A stretch of 62,570 nt of DNA from the NCBI GenBank assembly GCA_937952305.1, contig CALFZO010000056.1:1-62570 (forward strand), in the 5' to 3' direction. Origin of the DNA: an uncultured Anaerolineales bacterium (lineage in GTDB: Bacteria > Chloroflexota > Anaerolineae > Anaerolineales > UBA6663). The notes under the pieces are model-generated. The model was not told the origin of the DNA and ran no database searches. It worked only from the letters and a program-made list of their open reading frames with translations. The translations under genes and the position numbers were made by a program. Positions 17,435 to 25,052 of this stretch are shown piece by piece (the stretch's first letter is position 1; the number at the start of each line of letters is the position of its first letter).

Positions 17435-19696
17435 TCAGGGCTCAGGGCCGGCCCCCAACGCGTAGAGCGTCCCGTGGTTGTCGACCACGTACAGACGGCC
17501 CGGCACCAGCGCCCCGCCCAGAACCGCGCCGTCGGTCTCCGTCAGCGTCGTCTCCCAGACCTCCGCGCCGTCGGGCCGATAAGCGGAGCAGACGATCGGC
17601 CGGCCCGGGAACGCGTCACACATGTAGACAATCCGGTCCTGGTCGATGGCCAACACCGGGCTGCCGCGCCGGAGCGCATCGAAGACTTCGGTGGTCTGGC
17701 CGGCCGCGTCCGCCCACACCACTTTGCCGGTGCCCCCGAACGGCGAGCCGTACAGAAACCAGGCCCGGCCGCCGGGCAGCACGCCGCCGTCGCCGGCGAA
17801 GCTGAAACCCAGGGACAGGCCGCGCGCGTCCAGCCTCACCCGTGGCGTGACCTGCACATCGCCTTCGACGATCTCCCAAGCCTCCAGTTCCGCCGGCTTG
17901 CGGAGATACAGCTGGCCGTCGGCGCCAAAGACGAACATGTCCAGGGAGGTCGGCGCCCGCGCCAGCGTCGCGCCGTTGGTGGCGTCAAGGACGAAATCCT
18001 GAAACACCAACTGACCCCCGTCCGCGCTGAGGCGCAAAACGGGCAGCGAGTAGCTGTAGGTGGGCTGGTTCTCTCGCCAGTACAGCTCGCCGTTGGTGGT
18101 CAGCGCCAGAATATGACGCTCGGTCGCCAGATAGATGATGTCGTTCGGCCCAATGATCGGCTGGGTCAGCAGCGCGGCCGGGGTGGGGTTGAGAAACGTC
18201 CAGCGCACATGGCCGGCCGGAGCGAAAGCGGACACCGAGCCCTGGCCGTCGGCGACGATGATCTCGCCCGACGCGCTCAAAGCCGGCACGCTCAGGTTGA
18301 TCTCCGTCAACGGCCGGTCAAAATCGGGTCGATTGCGCGTAAACACCGCGCCGGGGATCGGCGTGCGCCACAGCACTGCGCCATCCGGGCTGAACGCCAC
18401 CAACGTCCCGCCGTCTTGCGCCGAAACCGCGTACAACGTGCCGTCGGCGGCGACCACGGGCGGGAAGAGCCCGGCCGGATCCTGGTAGGTCCAGGCCACC
18501 GCCGCCGTCGCCGGGCCGCGCCCGGGCACAAACAAGGTGGCCGAGGCGTCGTGGCGCGCCGTCCCCCACAGGTGGCCGCCCGGCACCGTCACGACCGGCG
18601 CCGCCAGCGCGCGGCTGCTGGTCTGGCTCCACAACCACCAACTGCCGCCGGCGATCACGGCGAGCAGGGCGATGACGGCCCCGCCCGCGGTGGCCACGCG
18701 CTGCCATTCGGTCAGGATCAGGAAGAACTGGTCGTTCAGCCGCTCCGCCTGGGCCGCCAGGATTTGCCCCAGGCGGCCGGGGCGGGTGCGCTGTTCGGGG
18801 CTGAAGACCCGGCGCAGGCCATCGCTCAGCAGGTTGAAGCCCAGGACGATGAGCACCACCAGGCTGCCGGCCGCCAGCGCCGACCAGGGCTGGCGCTCCG
18901 TGGCCGAGAAGCTCAACATCTGGCCCAGTTCCGGGTTGCCGGCGGCACGCAGGCCCACCCAGTCTCCAATCGGGATCCAGATCGCGTTGACGAAGTAGCC
19001 TAGAAAGCCCAGGCCGGCTGTCGCCATCAACACGTTGCTGGCTTCCAGGGCCAGCCAGATCCAGACGAAGGGGAAGAGATGCGGGAGGACGTGTCGGCCG
19101 ATGATCTGGGCGTCCGAGGCGCCCAGCGCCCGGGCGGCCTCGACAAAACTCTGACCCCGCACCAGCCGCGTCTGCTCCGCCACTAAGCGGGCGACCTCCG
19201 CCCAGCCCGTGATCGAGAGGCCCAGGATGAAGGCCCACAATCCCCAGCGCTGGCCCACGGTGGCCACGACGAACAGGGCCGCCAACAGCACCGGGATGGA
19301 GAGCGCCGCCCCGATCAGCCGCTCCAAGGCCCGGCCGGCCGGGCCCCGAGACCAGCCCGCGGCCAGCCCCAGCGCCAACCCTAAGCTGAGGCGCACAGCC
19401 GCCACCACCGACACCAGCGTCAACGTCGGCCGGACCGCCCACAACAGGCGGCTGAACAGGTCGCGCCCGAACTCGTCGGCGCCGAGCCAGAAGCCGTCGA
19501 CGGTGAAGGGCGCAAACGGCGGCTTCACAAAACCGGTCTCGGTGAAGACGATGTAGTTCTCCTGGAGCGGGTCAGCCGGCGCCATGGCTGGACCGGCGGC
19601 CGCAAGGACCAGGGTGGCGGCCACCAGCGCGCCGCCGACCCAGAGGGCCCAGTTGCTATGACCGGCTCCAAGCGAGGCTGGGGATCGCGTTGTCAT
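17435..19696 (-). CDS. DppC-type ABC permease fused to a C-terminal beta-propeller
   Basis: A 753-aa fusion. Residues 1-300 form a peptide/nickel-type (DppC/OppC) permease: N-terminal helix, the GADEFGRDLFSR motif at 72-83, further helices, and the ATPase-contacting EAA loop EAARALGASDAQIIG at 186-200. After the normal last helix (about 270-290) a cytoplasmic linker leads to an extra membrane helix (about 336-356), so the remaining 390 or so residues should be outside. That part has repeated PQQ/WD-like blades (AADGTLYAVSAQDGGTLVAF, VPGRLYVVDNHGTLYAL). The usual DppC is about 300 aa. It starts 4 bp after the DppB gene ends. No ATPase or binding protein is nearby; the propeller may replace or help the binding protein (inference). 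Confidence 0.9.
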   Translation of the reverse strand: MTTRSPASLGAGHSNWALWVGGALVAATLVLAAAGPAMAPADPLQENYIVFTETGFVKPPFAPFTVDGFWLGADEFGRDLFSRLLWAVRPTLTLVSVVAAVRLSLGLALGLAAGWSRGPAGRALERLIGAALSIPVLLAALFVVATVGQRWGLWAFILGLSITGWAEVARLVAEQTRLVRGQSFVEAARALGASDAQIIGRHVLPHLFPFVWIWLALEASNVLMATAGLGFLGYFVNAIWIPIGDWVGLRAAGNPELGQMLSFSATERQPWSALAAGSLVVLIVLGFNLLSDGLRRVFSPEQRTRPGRLGQILAAQAERLNDQFFLILTEWQRVATAGGAVIALLAVIAGGSWWLWSQTSSRALAAPVVTVPGGHLWGTARHDASATLFVPGRGPATAAVAWTYQDPAGLFPPVVAADGTLYAVSAQDGGTLVAFSPDGAVLWRTPIPGAVFTRNRPDFDRPLTEINLSVPALSASGEIIVADGQGSVSAFAPAGHVRWTFLNPTPAALLTQPIIGPNDIIYLATERHILALTTNGELYWRENQPTYSYSLPVLRLSADGGQLVFQDFVLDATNGATLARAPTSLDMFVFGADGQLYLRKPAELEAWEIVEGDVQVTPRVRLDARGLSLGFSFAGDGGVLPGGRAWFLYGSPFGGTGKVVWADAAGQTTEVFDALRRGSPVLAIDQDRIVYMCDAFPGRPIVCSAYRPDGAEVWETTLTETDGAVLGGALVPGRLYVVDNHGTLYALGAGPEP

Positions 19697-19700
19697 CGGC

Positions 19701-20675
19701 TCACCCTCGCGCCGGGTCGGCGTCGGTCAGGCGCAAACGCGCATCCGCTGCGCGCGCCAAGCCAGAGGCGACGCCGTCCACTATCAAGAACGTAAAGGCC
19801 AGGACGGTCAGCAGCGCCGCCAGCAGGGGCGGGTTCAGGTAGTAGGCGCCGCCGCCGCCCAGCGACCCGGGCGTCGCCAGGCTCGGCGTGAGCACCGTCT
19901 GAGCCAGCAGGCGGCCCAGGCCGGGCCAATCAAAAAGCCACTCCACCAGCACCAGTTCGCCCACCGAGAAACGCAAGGCGCCGGCGATGACCAGCAGGAG
20001 CGGAGCGACGATATTGCGCAGAGCGTGGTGCCAGCGAATGCGCCGCCAGGTGTTGCCGACGCTGCGGGCGGTGACGACGTACTGCTTGCGGATCTCTTCG
20101 ACCAGGAGATTGGCCGAGATCTGGGCGATCTGGGCGGTCGATCGCAAGGTCAGGGCGAGAGTCGGCAGGACCAGATGAATATCCCAGCCGAAGCCGCCGA
20201 CTGGCAAGGGCAACTGGCCGCGCCCGCTCAACACCAGATAGACCGCGGCGGCCACCGCCAGCGTGCCGATGTAGAAGCTCGGCGTCGCCAGCCCTAACGT
20301 GGACAGCGGGGCCAGCCAGGGCGCTATCCGGGGCGGAGCTACCCGCACCGCCGCCAGTCCGAGCGCCAGACCGCCGACGCCGCTGACGACGAGCGCCAGC
20401 GTGAGCAGGCCCAGGCTGGCCGGAGCGGCGTCCGCTAACGCTTCGGCGATGGGAATGCCCGTGCCCACCGGCAGTGAGCCCAGGTCCAGGCGGGTCAGAC
20501 CGTCGACATAGTCGCCGTAGAGCGTCAGCACATCCGGCGGCTGGGCGCGCGTGCCGAACGGGCTCTGCAGCTGTTGTAGGTAGTAGGCGCCGTGCGCGTA
20601 AGTGAAGCCCAGGAAGTTGGCGAGCACCAGGATGGCTAGACCGCCGAGGAGGCGGCGCACAGTGAAGGCAACCAT
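19701..20675 (-). CDS. DppB-type ABC transporter permease
   Basis: A 324-aa integral membrane permease of the peptide/nickel family. It opens as this family does (MVAFTVRRLLGGLAILVLANFLGF), has helices spread through the protein, and carries the EAA-like loop RKQYVVTARSVGNTWRRIRWHHALRN, which docks on the ATPase. The end is usual for DppB (LLAALLTVLAFTFLIVDGV). ATG 20675 is chosen because the family N-terminus starts there. Paired with the DppC-propeller fusion 4 bp downstream; neither ATPase nor substrate-binding gene is visible in the window. Confidence 0.9.
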   Translation of the reverse strand: MVAFTVRRLLGGLAILVLANFLGFTYAHGAYYLQQLQSPFGTRAQPPDVLTLYGDYVDGLTRLDLGSLPVGTGIPIAEALADAAPASLGLLTLALVVSGVGGLALGLAAVRVAPPRIAPWLAPLSTLGLATPSFYIGTLAVAAAVYLVLSGRGQLPLPVGGFGWDIHLVLPTLALTLRSTAQIAQISANLLVEEIRKQYVVTARSVGNTWRRIRWHHALRNIVAPLLLVIAGALRFSVGELVLVEWLFDWPGLGRLLAQTVLTPSLATPGSLGGGGAYYLNPPLLAALLTVLAFTFLIVDGVASGLARAADARLRLTDADPARG

Positions 20676-20746
20676 GGAGCGCATTCTACCGGCATCCCGC
20701 CTCGCCAATCAAGGGAGTTTGGCTGAAGACCGGACCCGGGATGAAA

Positions 20747-20912
20747 GCGAACAAGCGGCTGGGGGAAACCCAATTCAGCCTGGCCGTGCTCAAGGGTGTC
20801 ATCGCGGAGCGGGCAGCCGGATCGCACTCGTTCAGGTTGGACGGGCGCTGGGGTGGCGGGGAGGAGACCAAAAGCACGGCGCCCGGCAACTCGCGGACCC
20901 GCCGCTCAGGCC
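20747..20912 (-). repeat. Intergenic repeat copy B (about 166 bp)
   Basis: Counterpart of 17221-17388, located upstream of the DppB gene and just touching the stop of the gene ending at 20906. The frame that encodes the CPBP N-terminus in copy A is partly preserved (LNWVSPSRLFA here against LNWVSTSRLFA), but the ATG has become AGG and the frame soon stops. So this is either a broken duplicate of the CPBP leader or a shared leader element. Confidence 0.8.
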
Positions 20913-21310
20913 ACGAAACGCGCCAGCCGAGCCAGGTAGCCCTGGCGGCCGTTCTGCTTCGTCCACTGGGCCGCCACCTGGCGCAGGCGCTTGAGGCAGG
21001 CGCAGAGCGTGGCGAGGTCCAACTGCCGGCCGGGCTGCTGGGCTACCCCCTCGCCGTCCACGATCACCGCGCGCCCCAGCCACCAATCGGCCAGCGACTT
21101 GGCGGCGGCGTAGACCGGCGCGGCGCGCGGTGACAGGCTGACGGGCGGCGCGGCGCGGCCGCGCAGTTCGGCTTGATAGGCGCGCAATAAGCTGTCCAGC
21201 GCGCTGTCTACGTGCGCGTCCAGGAGCTCCGGATCGGCGCGATAGACACCGACGATGCCGGCCTCCAGGCTGCGAAACACATCCGGGTATTCGTCTTCGG
21301 CATGGGGCAT
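20906..21310 (-). CDS. Conserved hypothetical protein
   Basis: A 134-aa soluble, mostly helical protein; no family recognised. The N-terminus is acidic (MPHAEDEYPDVFRSLEAGI), the middle has SLSPRAAPVYAAAKSLADWWLGR, and the C-terminus is basic and helical (KRLRQVAAQWTKQNGRQGYLARLARF). A strong Shine-Dalgarno (GGGAGG) precedes ATG 21310, which fixes the start. It is divergent from the Rrf2 regulator gene with about 90 bp between starts, so the two could share a control region. Confidence 0.7.
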   Translation of the reverse strand: MPHAEDEYPDVFRSLEAGIVGVYRADPELLDAHVDSALDSLLRAYQAELRGRAAPPVSLSPRAAPVYAAAKSLADWWLGRAVIVDGEGVAQQPGRQLDLATLCACLKRLRQVAAQWTKQNGRQGYLARLARFVA

Positions 21311-21360
21311 GGGTTCCCTCCCGCCCGCGCAGTGTAACCCAGAATCCGCAGCCGGCCGCC

Positions 21361-21388
21361 TTGACGCGCCCAAATCAGCACCTATAAT
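21361..21388 (+). promoter_or_regulatory. Promoter of the Rrf2 regulator gene
   Basis: TTGACG (21361-21366), 16 bp, TATAAT (21383-21388). The expected transcription start is only a few bases before the ATG at 21402, so the message has almost no leader. Confidence 0.8.
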
Positions 21389-21389
21389 T

Positions 21390-21398
21390 GTTACAGTT
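21390..21398 (+). promoter_or_regulatory. Candidate Rrf2 operator half-site
   Basis: GTTACAGTT lies between the -10 and the Rrf2 start codon. Its exact reverse complement, AACTGTAAC, recurs at 21898-21906 upstream of the oxidoreductase gene next door. A shared 9-mer at both control regions suggests the same regulator binds both (inference). Confidence 0.5.
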
Positions 21399-21401
21399 CC
21401 G

Positions 21402-21878
21402 ATGAACAGCAATCGCTTCACCCTGGCCGTCCACATCCTGACCTTGATGGCCATTGAACGGCCCGCCGAACCGACGCCGTCGGCCTACTTCGCCCGCGCC
21501 GCCAGCACCAATCCGGTCGTCGTCCGGCGCGTGCTCAGCCAGCTGCACAAGGCCCGGCTGGTCATCAACACGCCCGGCGCCCGGGGCGGCGCCCAACTGG
21601 CCCGTGACCCGGAGGCCATCACGCTGCTGGACGTCTATCAGGCCACCGGCGAGGAGACCCTGTTCGGGATTGGGTCGAGCGACCGCAACCCGCATTGCAT
21701 CTGTGCGCGCCACATCCGGCCGGTGATGGCGGCGATCAACGCCCAGGCGCACGCCGCGCTGGCGCAGACCTTCGGGACTACCAGCATCGCCGCGCTGGCG
21801 CGCGATATCCAGGCCCGCGATGCGGACCAGCCCGAGGCCGCCGCCGGGCCGCGGCGCCGACGCCCGGCCCCTCCGTAG
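21402..21878 (+). CDS. Rrf2-family transcriptional regulator
   Basis: A 158-aa winged-helix regulator. RFTLAVHILTLMAIE starts the fold, PVVVRRVLSQLHKARLV is the recognition-helix region, and GARGGAQLARDPEAITLLDVYQA is the Rrf2 wing and dimer helix. Later NPHCICARHI has two Cys separated by one residue, where other Rrf2 proteins bind Fe-S or sense thiol oxidation. With a downstream NAD(P) oxidoreductase, it resembles the YwnA/HypR type of redox sensor. ATG 21402 is fixed by the promoter just upstream. Confidence 0.9.
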   Translation: MNSNRFTLAVHILTLMAIERPAEPTPSAYFARAASTNPVVVRRVLSQLHKARLVINTPGARGGAQLARDPEAITLLDVYQATGEETLFGIGSSDRNPHCICARHIRPVMAAINAQAHAALAQTFGTTSIAALARDIQARDADQPEAAAGPRRRRPAPP

Positions 21879-21897
21879 GGCCATCTTTTTTGCGGCA

Positions 21898-21906
21898 AAC
21901 TGTAAC
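21898..21906 (+). promoter_or_regulatory. Second copy of the candidate Rrf2 operator (inverted)
   Basis: AACTGTAAC, the exact reverse complement of 21390-21398, lies 41 bp before the ATG of the oxidoreductase gene. A 6-bp hairpin with a GAAA loop (21914-21929) follows, then AAGGAG before the start. Confidence 0.45.
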
Positions 21907-21947
21907 CGAGGTTGTGGCCGAAAGGCCGCACTGACAAGGAGCGCAGC

Positions 21948-22628
21948 ATGAACATCGGTGTCTTGGGGACGGGTATGGTCGGCCGTGGTCTGGCTGGCCG
22001 GCTCGCCGAACTGGGCCACGCCGTGGTCCTGGGCACGCGCGATCCGGCCGAGACGCTGGCGCGCCGCGGGCCGGATCGTTTCGGCCAGCCGCCGGCCAGT
22101 GAGTGGCTCAAGCAGCATCCCCTGATCAAGCTGGGGACGTTCGCGGAGTCTGCCGCGCACGGGGAGCTGCTGGTCAACGCCACCAATGGCGCCGGCTCGC
22201 TGGAGGCGTTGCGCCTGGCCGGCGCAGACCGGCTGGCCGGCAAAGTCCTGCTCGACCTCTCCAACCCATTGGATTTCTCACACGGCATGCCGCCGACGCT
22301 GTTCGTGCAGGGCGGCGACTCGCTGGCCGAACAGATCCAGCGGGCCTTCCCGCAGGCCCGCGTGGTCAAGACGCTGAACACGCTCACGGCCGAGTTGATG
22401 GTGGCGCCAGCTCAGCTGGCCGGCGGCGACCACAGCGTTTTCCTGAGCGGCGACGACGCCGACGCCAAGGCCGTTGCCGCCGCCCTGCTGCGCAGCTTCG
22501 GCTGGCGCGACATCATCGACCTGGGCGGCCTGGCCACGGCGCGCGGCGCGGAGATGGTGCTGCCGGCCTGGCTGGCGCTGATGGACGCGCTGGGCACCCC
22601 GCGCTTCAACCTTAAAGTCGTGCGCTGA
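21948..22628 (+). CDS. NADPH-dependent F420 reductase-like oxidoreductase
   Basis: A 226-aa NAD(P)-binding protein. MNIGVLGTGMVGRGLAGRLA (1-20) is a tight dinucleotide-binding turn, followed by HAVVLGTRDP, in which the Arg suggests NADP preference as in the F420-dependent NADP reductase family. NATNGAGSLEAL, LLDLSNPLDF and VVKTLNTLTAELM match that fold. Whether it uses F420 is not shown; many relatives do not. AAGGAG six bases before ATG 21948 fixes the start. First gene of a plus-strand set including an aldo/keto reductase, likely under Rrf2 control. Confidence 0.85.
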   Translation: MNIGVLGTGMVGRGLAGRLAELGHAVVLGTRDPAETLARRGPDRFGQPPASEWLKQHPLIKLGTFAESAAHGELLVNATNGAGSLEALRLAGADRLAGKVLLDLSNPLDFSHGMPPTLFVQGGDSLAEQIQRAFPQARVVKTLNTLTAELMVAPAQLAGGDHSVFLSGDDADAKAVAAALLRSFGWRDIIDLGGLATARGAEMVLPAWLALMDALGTPRFNLKVVR

Positions 22629-22638
22629 GGCGCTGCCG

Positions 22639-23676
22639 ATGCGTTACAAACTCCTGGGCCGCAGCGGCCTGCGCGTCAGCGAGCTGGCGCTGGGGACGAT
22701 GACGTTCGGCACCGACTGGGGCTGGGGCGCGGACAAAGACACCTGCCGCCAGCTGTTCGACTTGTACGCCGAGGCCGGCGGCAACTTCATCGACACGGCC
22801 AACCGCTACACCAACGGCACGGCCGAACGATTCGTGGGCGAGTTCGTGGCCGCCGACCGCGCGCACTTCGTCGTCGCCACCAAGTATTCGCTCAACACGC
22901 GCCCGGGCGACCCCAACGGCGGCGGCAACCACCGCAAGAACATGGTCCAGGCGCTGGAGGCCAGCCTGAAGCGCCTGAACACGGACTACGTCGACGTCTA
23001 CTGGGTCCACGCCTGGGACTTCCTGACCCCGGTCGACGAGGTGATGCGCGCGCTGGACGACCTGGTGCGCGCCGGCAAGGTCTTGTACGTGGGCGTCTCG
23101 GACACGCCCGCCTGGGTCGTGGCCCAGGCCAACACCCTGGCCGACCTGCGCGGCTGGGCGCGCTTCGTGGGCCTGCAGCTCCGCTACAGCCTGGCCGACC
23201 GCGCCGCCGAGCGCGACCTGCTGCCCATGGCCCGCGCCTTCGACCTGGCCGTGACGGCCTGGAACGTGCTCGGCGCGGGCGTGCTCACCGGCAAGTACAA
23301 CCGCGCCGAGGGCGCTCAGGGCCGCGCCGCCAACTGGGACTCAATCCCGGAGCGCCACTTGCAGCTGGCCGAGACCGTGCAGGCCGTGGCGCGCGAGTAC
23401 GGGTGCTCACCGGCCCAGGTGGCGTTGAGCTGGGTGCGCCAGCAGGGCGACGCCCGCCACGCACCCGTCCTCCCGCTGCTCGGCGCCACCAAGACCGCGC
23501 AGCTGCAGGACAACCTGGACTGTCTCAAGGTGAGGCTCGGCGCCGAGCAGTTGGCCCGCCTGGACGCGGCCAGCCGGATTGAGCTGGGCTTCCCGCACGA
23601 CTTCCTGGCCTCCGGCGAAATCCAGAACATCGTCCACGGCGGCCTGCGCGACCGGATCGACGACCATCGCGGCTGA
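22639..23676 (+). CDS. Aldo/keto reductase
   Basis: A 345-aa NADP-dependent aldo/keto reductase of the YajO/YghZ-like group. The TIM-barrel landmarks are present: LGRSGLRVSELALGTMTFG at the N-terminus, NFIDTANRYTNG (catalytic Asp and Tyr, about 52-63), VVATKYSL with the catalytic Lys, and DVYWVHAWD with the active-site His. PAQVALSWVRQQ is the C-terminal signature. Ten bp downstream of the oxidoreductase gene, so co-transcribed; likely role is carbonyl detoxification, matching redox-sensor control (inference). Confidence 0.93.
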   Translation: MRYKLLGRSGLRVSELALGTMTFGTDWGWGADKDTCRQLFDLYAEAGGNFIDTANRYTNGTAERFVGEFVAADRAHFVVATKYSLNTRPGDPNGGGNHRKNMVQALEASLKRLNTDYVDVYWVHAWDFLTPVDEVMRALDDLVRAGKVLYVGVSDTPAWVVAQANTLADLRGWARFVGLQLRYSLADRAAERDLLPMARAFDLAVTAWNVLGAGVLTGKYNRAEGAQGRAANWDSIPERHLQLAETVQAVAREYGCSPAQVALSWVRQQGDARHAPVLPLLGATKTAQLQDNLDCLKVRLGAEQLARLDAASRIELGFPHDFLASGEIQNIVHGGLRDRIDDHRG

Positions 23677-23717
23677 GCGCGAACGCTTTTCCTCCGATTG
23701 CGGCTGCCCAAGCGTCC

Positions 23718-24434
23718 ATGAACGATGTGCGCCAGAACACCTCCGGGGCGGCCAGCGCCGCTCCGACCACGGCCGACACCGTCCGCGGCCGCGTGCTGGT
23801 CCTGCTGATCCTCACCGCTCTGCTGCACGTTATCTACCCGGTGACGCTGAGCGGCGACTCGGCCAGCCTGATCGCGTACAACGTGCTCTACGCCGGGATG
23901 TTCCTGGCCGGCATTGTCATCGCCAGCGACAGCCGCCGCCACCTGATCGTCACGGTCGTCATCGCCCTGGCCTGGCTGGTGATGGCCGTGCTGTACGCGC
24001 TCGATCCGGCCAACACCGGGAAGGTGCTGGCGACTTACCTGGCGCTGGGCGCTTTCCAGGCCGCACTGGTCTGGCTGCTGCTGCGCTACATCTTCCGCGC
24101 CCGCGCCGTCACCGGCGACGTGCTCTATGCGGCCATCACCGTCTACATCCTGATCGGCGCGCTTTTTGTGCCGGTCTACGGCACGCTGGAACTGCTGGCG
24201 CCGGGCGCGTTTGTGGACAACGCCACCGGGCAGCCCGTGTTCTGGCAGCAGTTCATCTACTTCAGCCTGGTCACGCTCACCACCAGCGGCTACGGCGACA
24301 TCCTGCCGGTCTCCGGCTGGGCGCGCGCCGTCGCCAACATCGAACAGGTCGTCGGCGTCCTGTATATCGCCATCCTGATGGCGCGCCTGGTCGGGCTGTA
24401 CTCACAACCCCAAGTGTCGGGAGGCACCTCATGA
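23718..24434 (+). CDS. Potassium-channel-family (ion_trans_2) membrane protein
   Basis: A 238-aa membrane protein. The C-terminal third is a two-helix pore module: pore helix FWQQFIYFSLVTLTT, selectivity filter TSGYGD (about residue 190) and the inner helix VGVLYIAILMARLVGL. Four or five further hydrophobic helices precede it (about 28-160). No cytoplasmic RCK domain is present. A K+ channel in a redox cluster recalls the electrophile-triggered K+ efflux logic of Kef systems (inference only). Its stop overlaps the next start (ATGA). Confidence 0.88.
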   Translation: MNDVRQNTSGAASAAPTTADTVRGRVLVLLILTALLHVIYPVTLSGDSASLIAYNVLYAGMFLAGIVIASDSRRHLIVTVVIALAWLVMAVLYALDPANTGKVLATYLALGAFQAALVWLLLRYIFRARAVTGDVLYAAITVYILIGALFVPVYGTLELLAPGAFVDNATGQPVFWQQFIYFSLVTLTTSGYGDILPVSGWARAVANIEQVVGVLYIAILMARLVGLYSQPQVSGGTS

Positions 24435-25039
24435 ACATCGCCATCCTGGGCGCCGGCAACATCGGCGGCACGCTCGGCCGGAAGTGGGCGGCGGCCGGCC
24501 ACAGCGTGGTCTACGGCGTGCGCGACCCAGCCAGCCCCAAAGCGCAGGCGCTGCGCGCGCTGGACCCGGCGGCGAGGCTGCTGACCGTGGCGGAGGCGCT
24601 GGCCGAAGCGGACACCGTGCTGGTGTCCACGCCGCACGCGGCCGTGGCCGAGATCGCCCAGACGCACGCCCCGGCCCTGGCCGGCAAGTTCCTAGTTGAC
24701 GCCACCAACGCCTTTGGTGCGCCGGTCGTCAACAACGTCCAGACCTTGCAGACCGCTGCGCCGACGGCCGTCGTTTGCCGCGCCTTCAACTCACTGGGCT
24801 GGGAGCATTTCGCCGAGCCGCAGCTGGAGGGCCGGCAGCTCGATCATTTCTTCTGCGGCCCGGACGGCGAGCCGCGCGCCGTGATGGAGCGCCTGATCGC
24901 CGAGATCGGCCTGCGCCCGATCTGGGTGGGCGGCTACGAGACGCTGCCCGTGGTGGACGCGCTCGGCACGTTGTGGGTGACGCTGGCCTTCCGGCGCGGC
25001 CTGGGGCGCGGCCTGGCGCTGAAACTGCTGGGCGTCTGA
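24431..25039 (+). CDS. Second NADPH-dependent F420 reductase-like oxidoreductase
   Basis: A 202-aa protein of the same fold as the gene at 21948: MNIAILGAGNIGGTLGRKWA then HSVVYGVRDP for NADP, followed by VDATNAFGAPV and VVCRAFNSLGWEHF. It is shorter at the C-terminus. Its start overlaps the channel stop by 4 bp, showing translational coupling. Two members of one oxidoreductase family in one operon could be paralogues with different substrates. It converges on the dienelactone hydrolase gene with only 13 bp between stops. Confidence 0.87.
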   Translation: MNIAILGAGNIGGTLGRKWAAAGHSVVYGVRDPASPKAQALRALDPAARLLTVAEALAEADTVLVSTPHAAVAEIAQTHAPALAGKFLVDATNAFGAPVVNNVQTLQTAAPTAVVCRAFNSLGWEHFAEPQLEGRQLDHFFCGPDGEPRAVMERLIAEIGLRPIWVGGYETLPVVDALGTLWVTLAFRRGLGRGLALKLLGV

Positions 25040-25052
25040 GGCCGGCCTCGCG

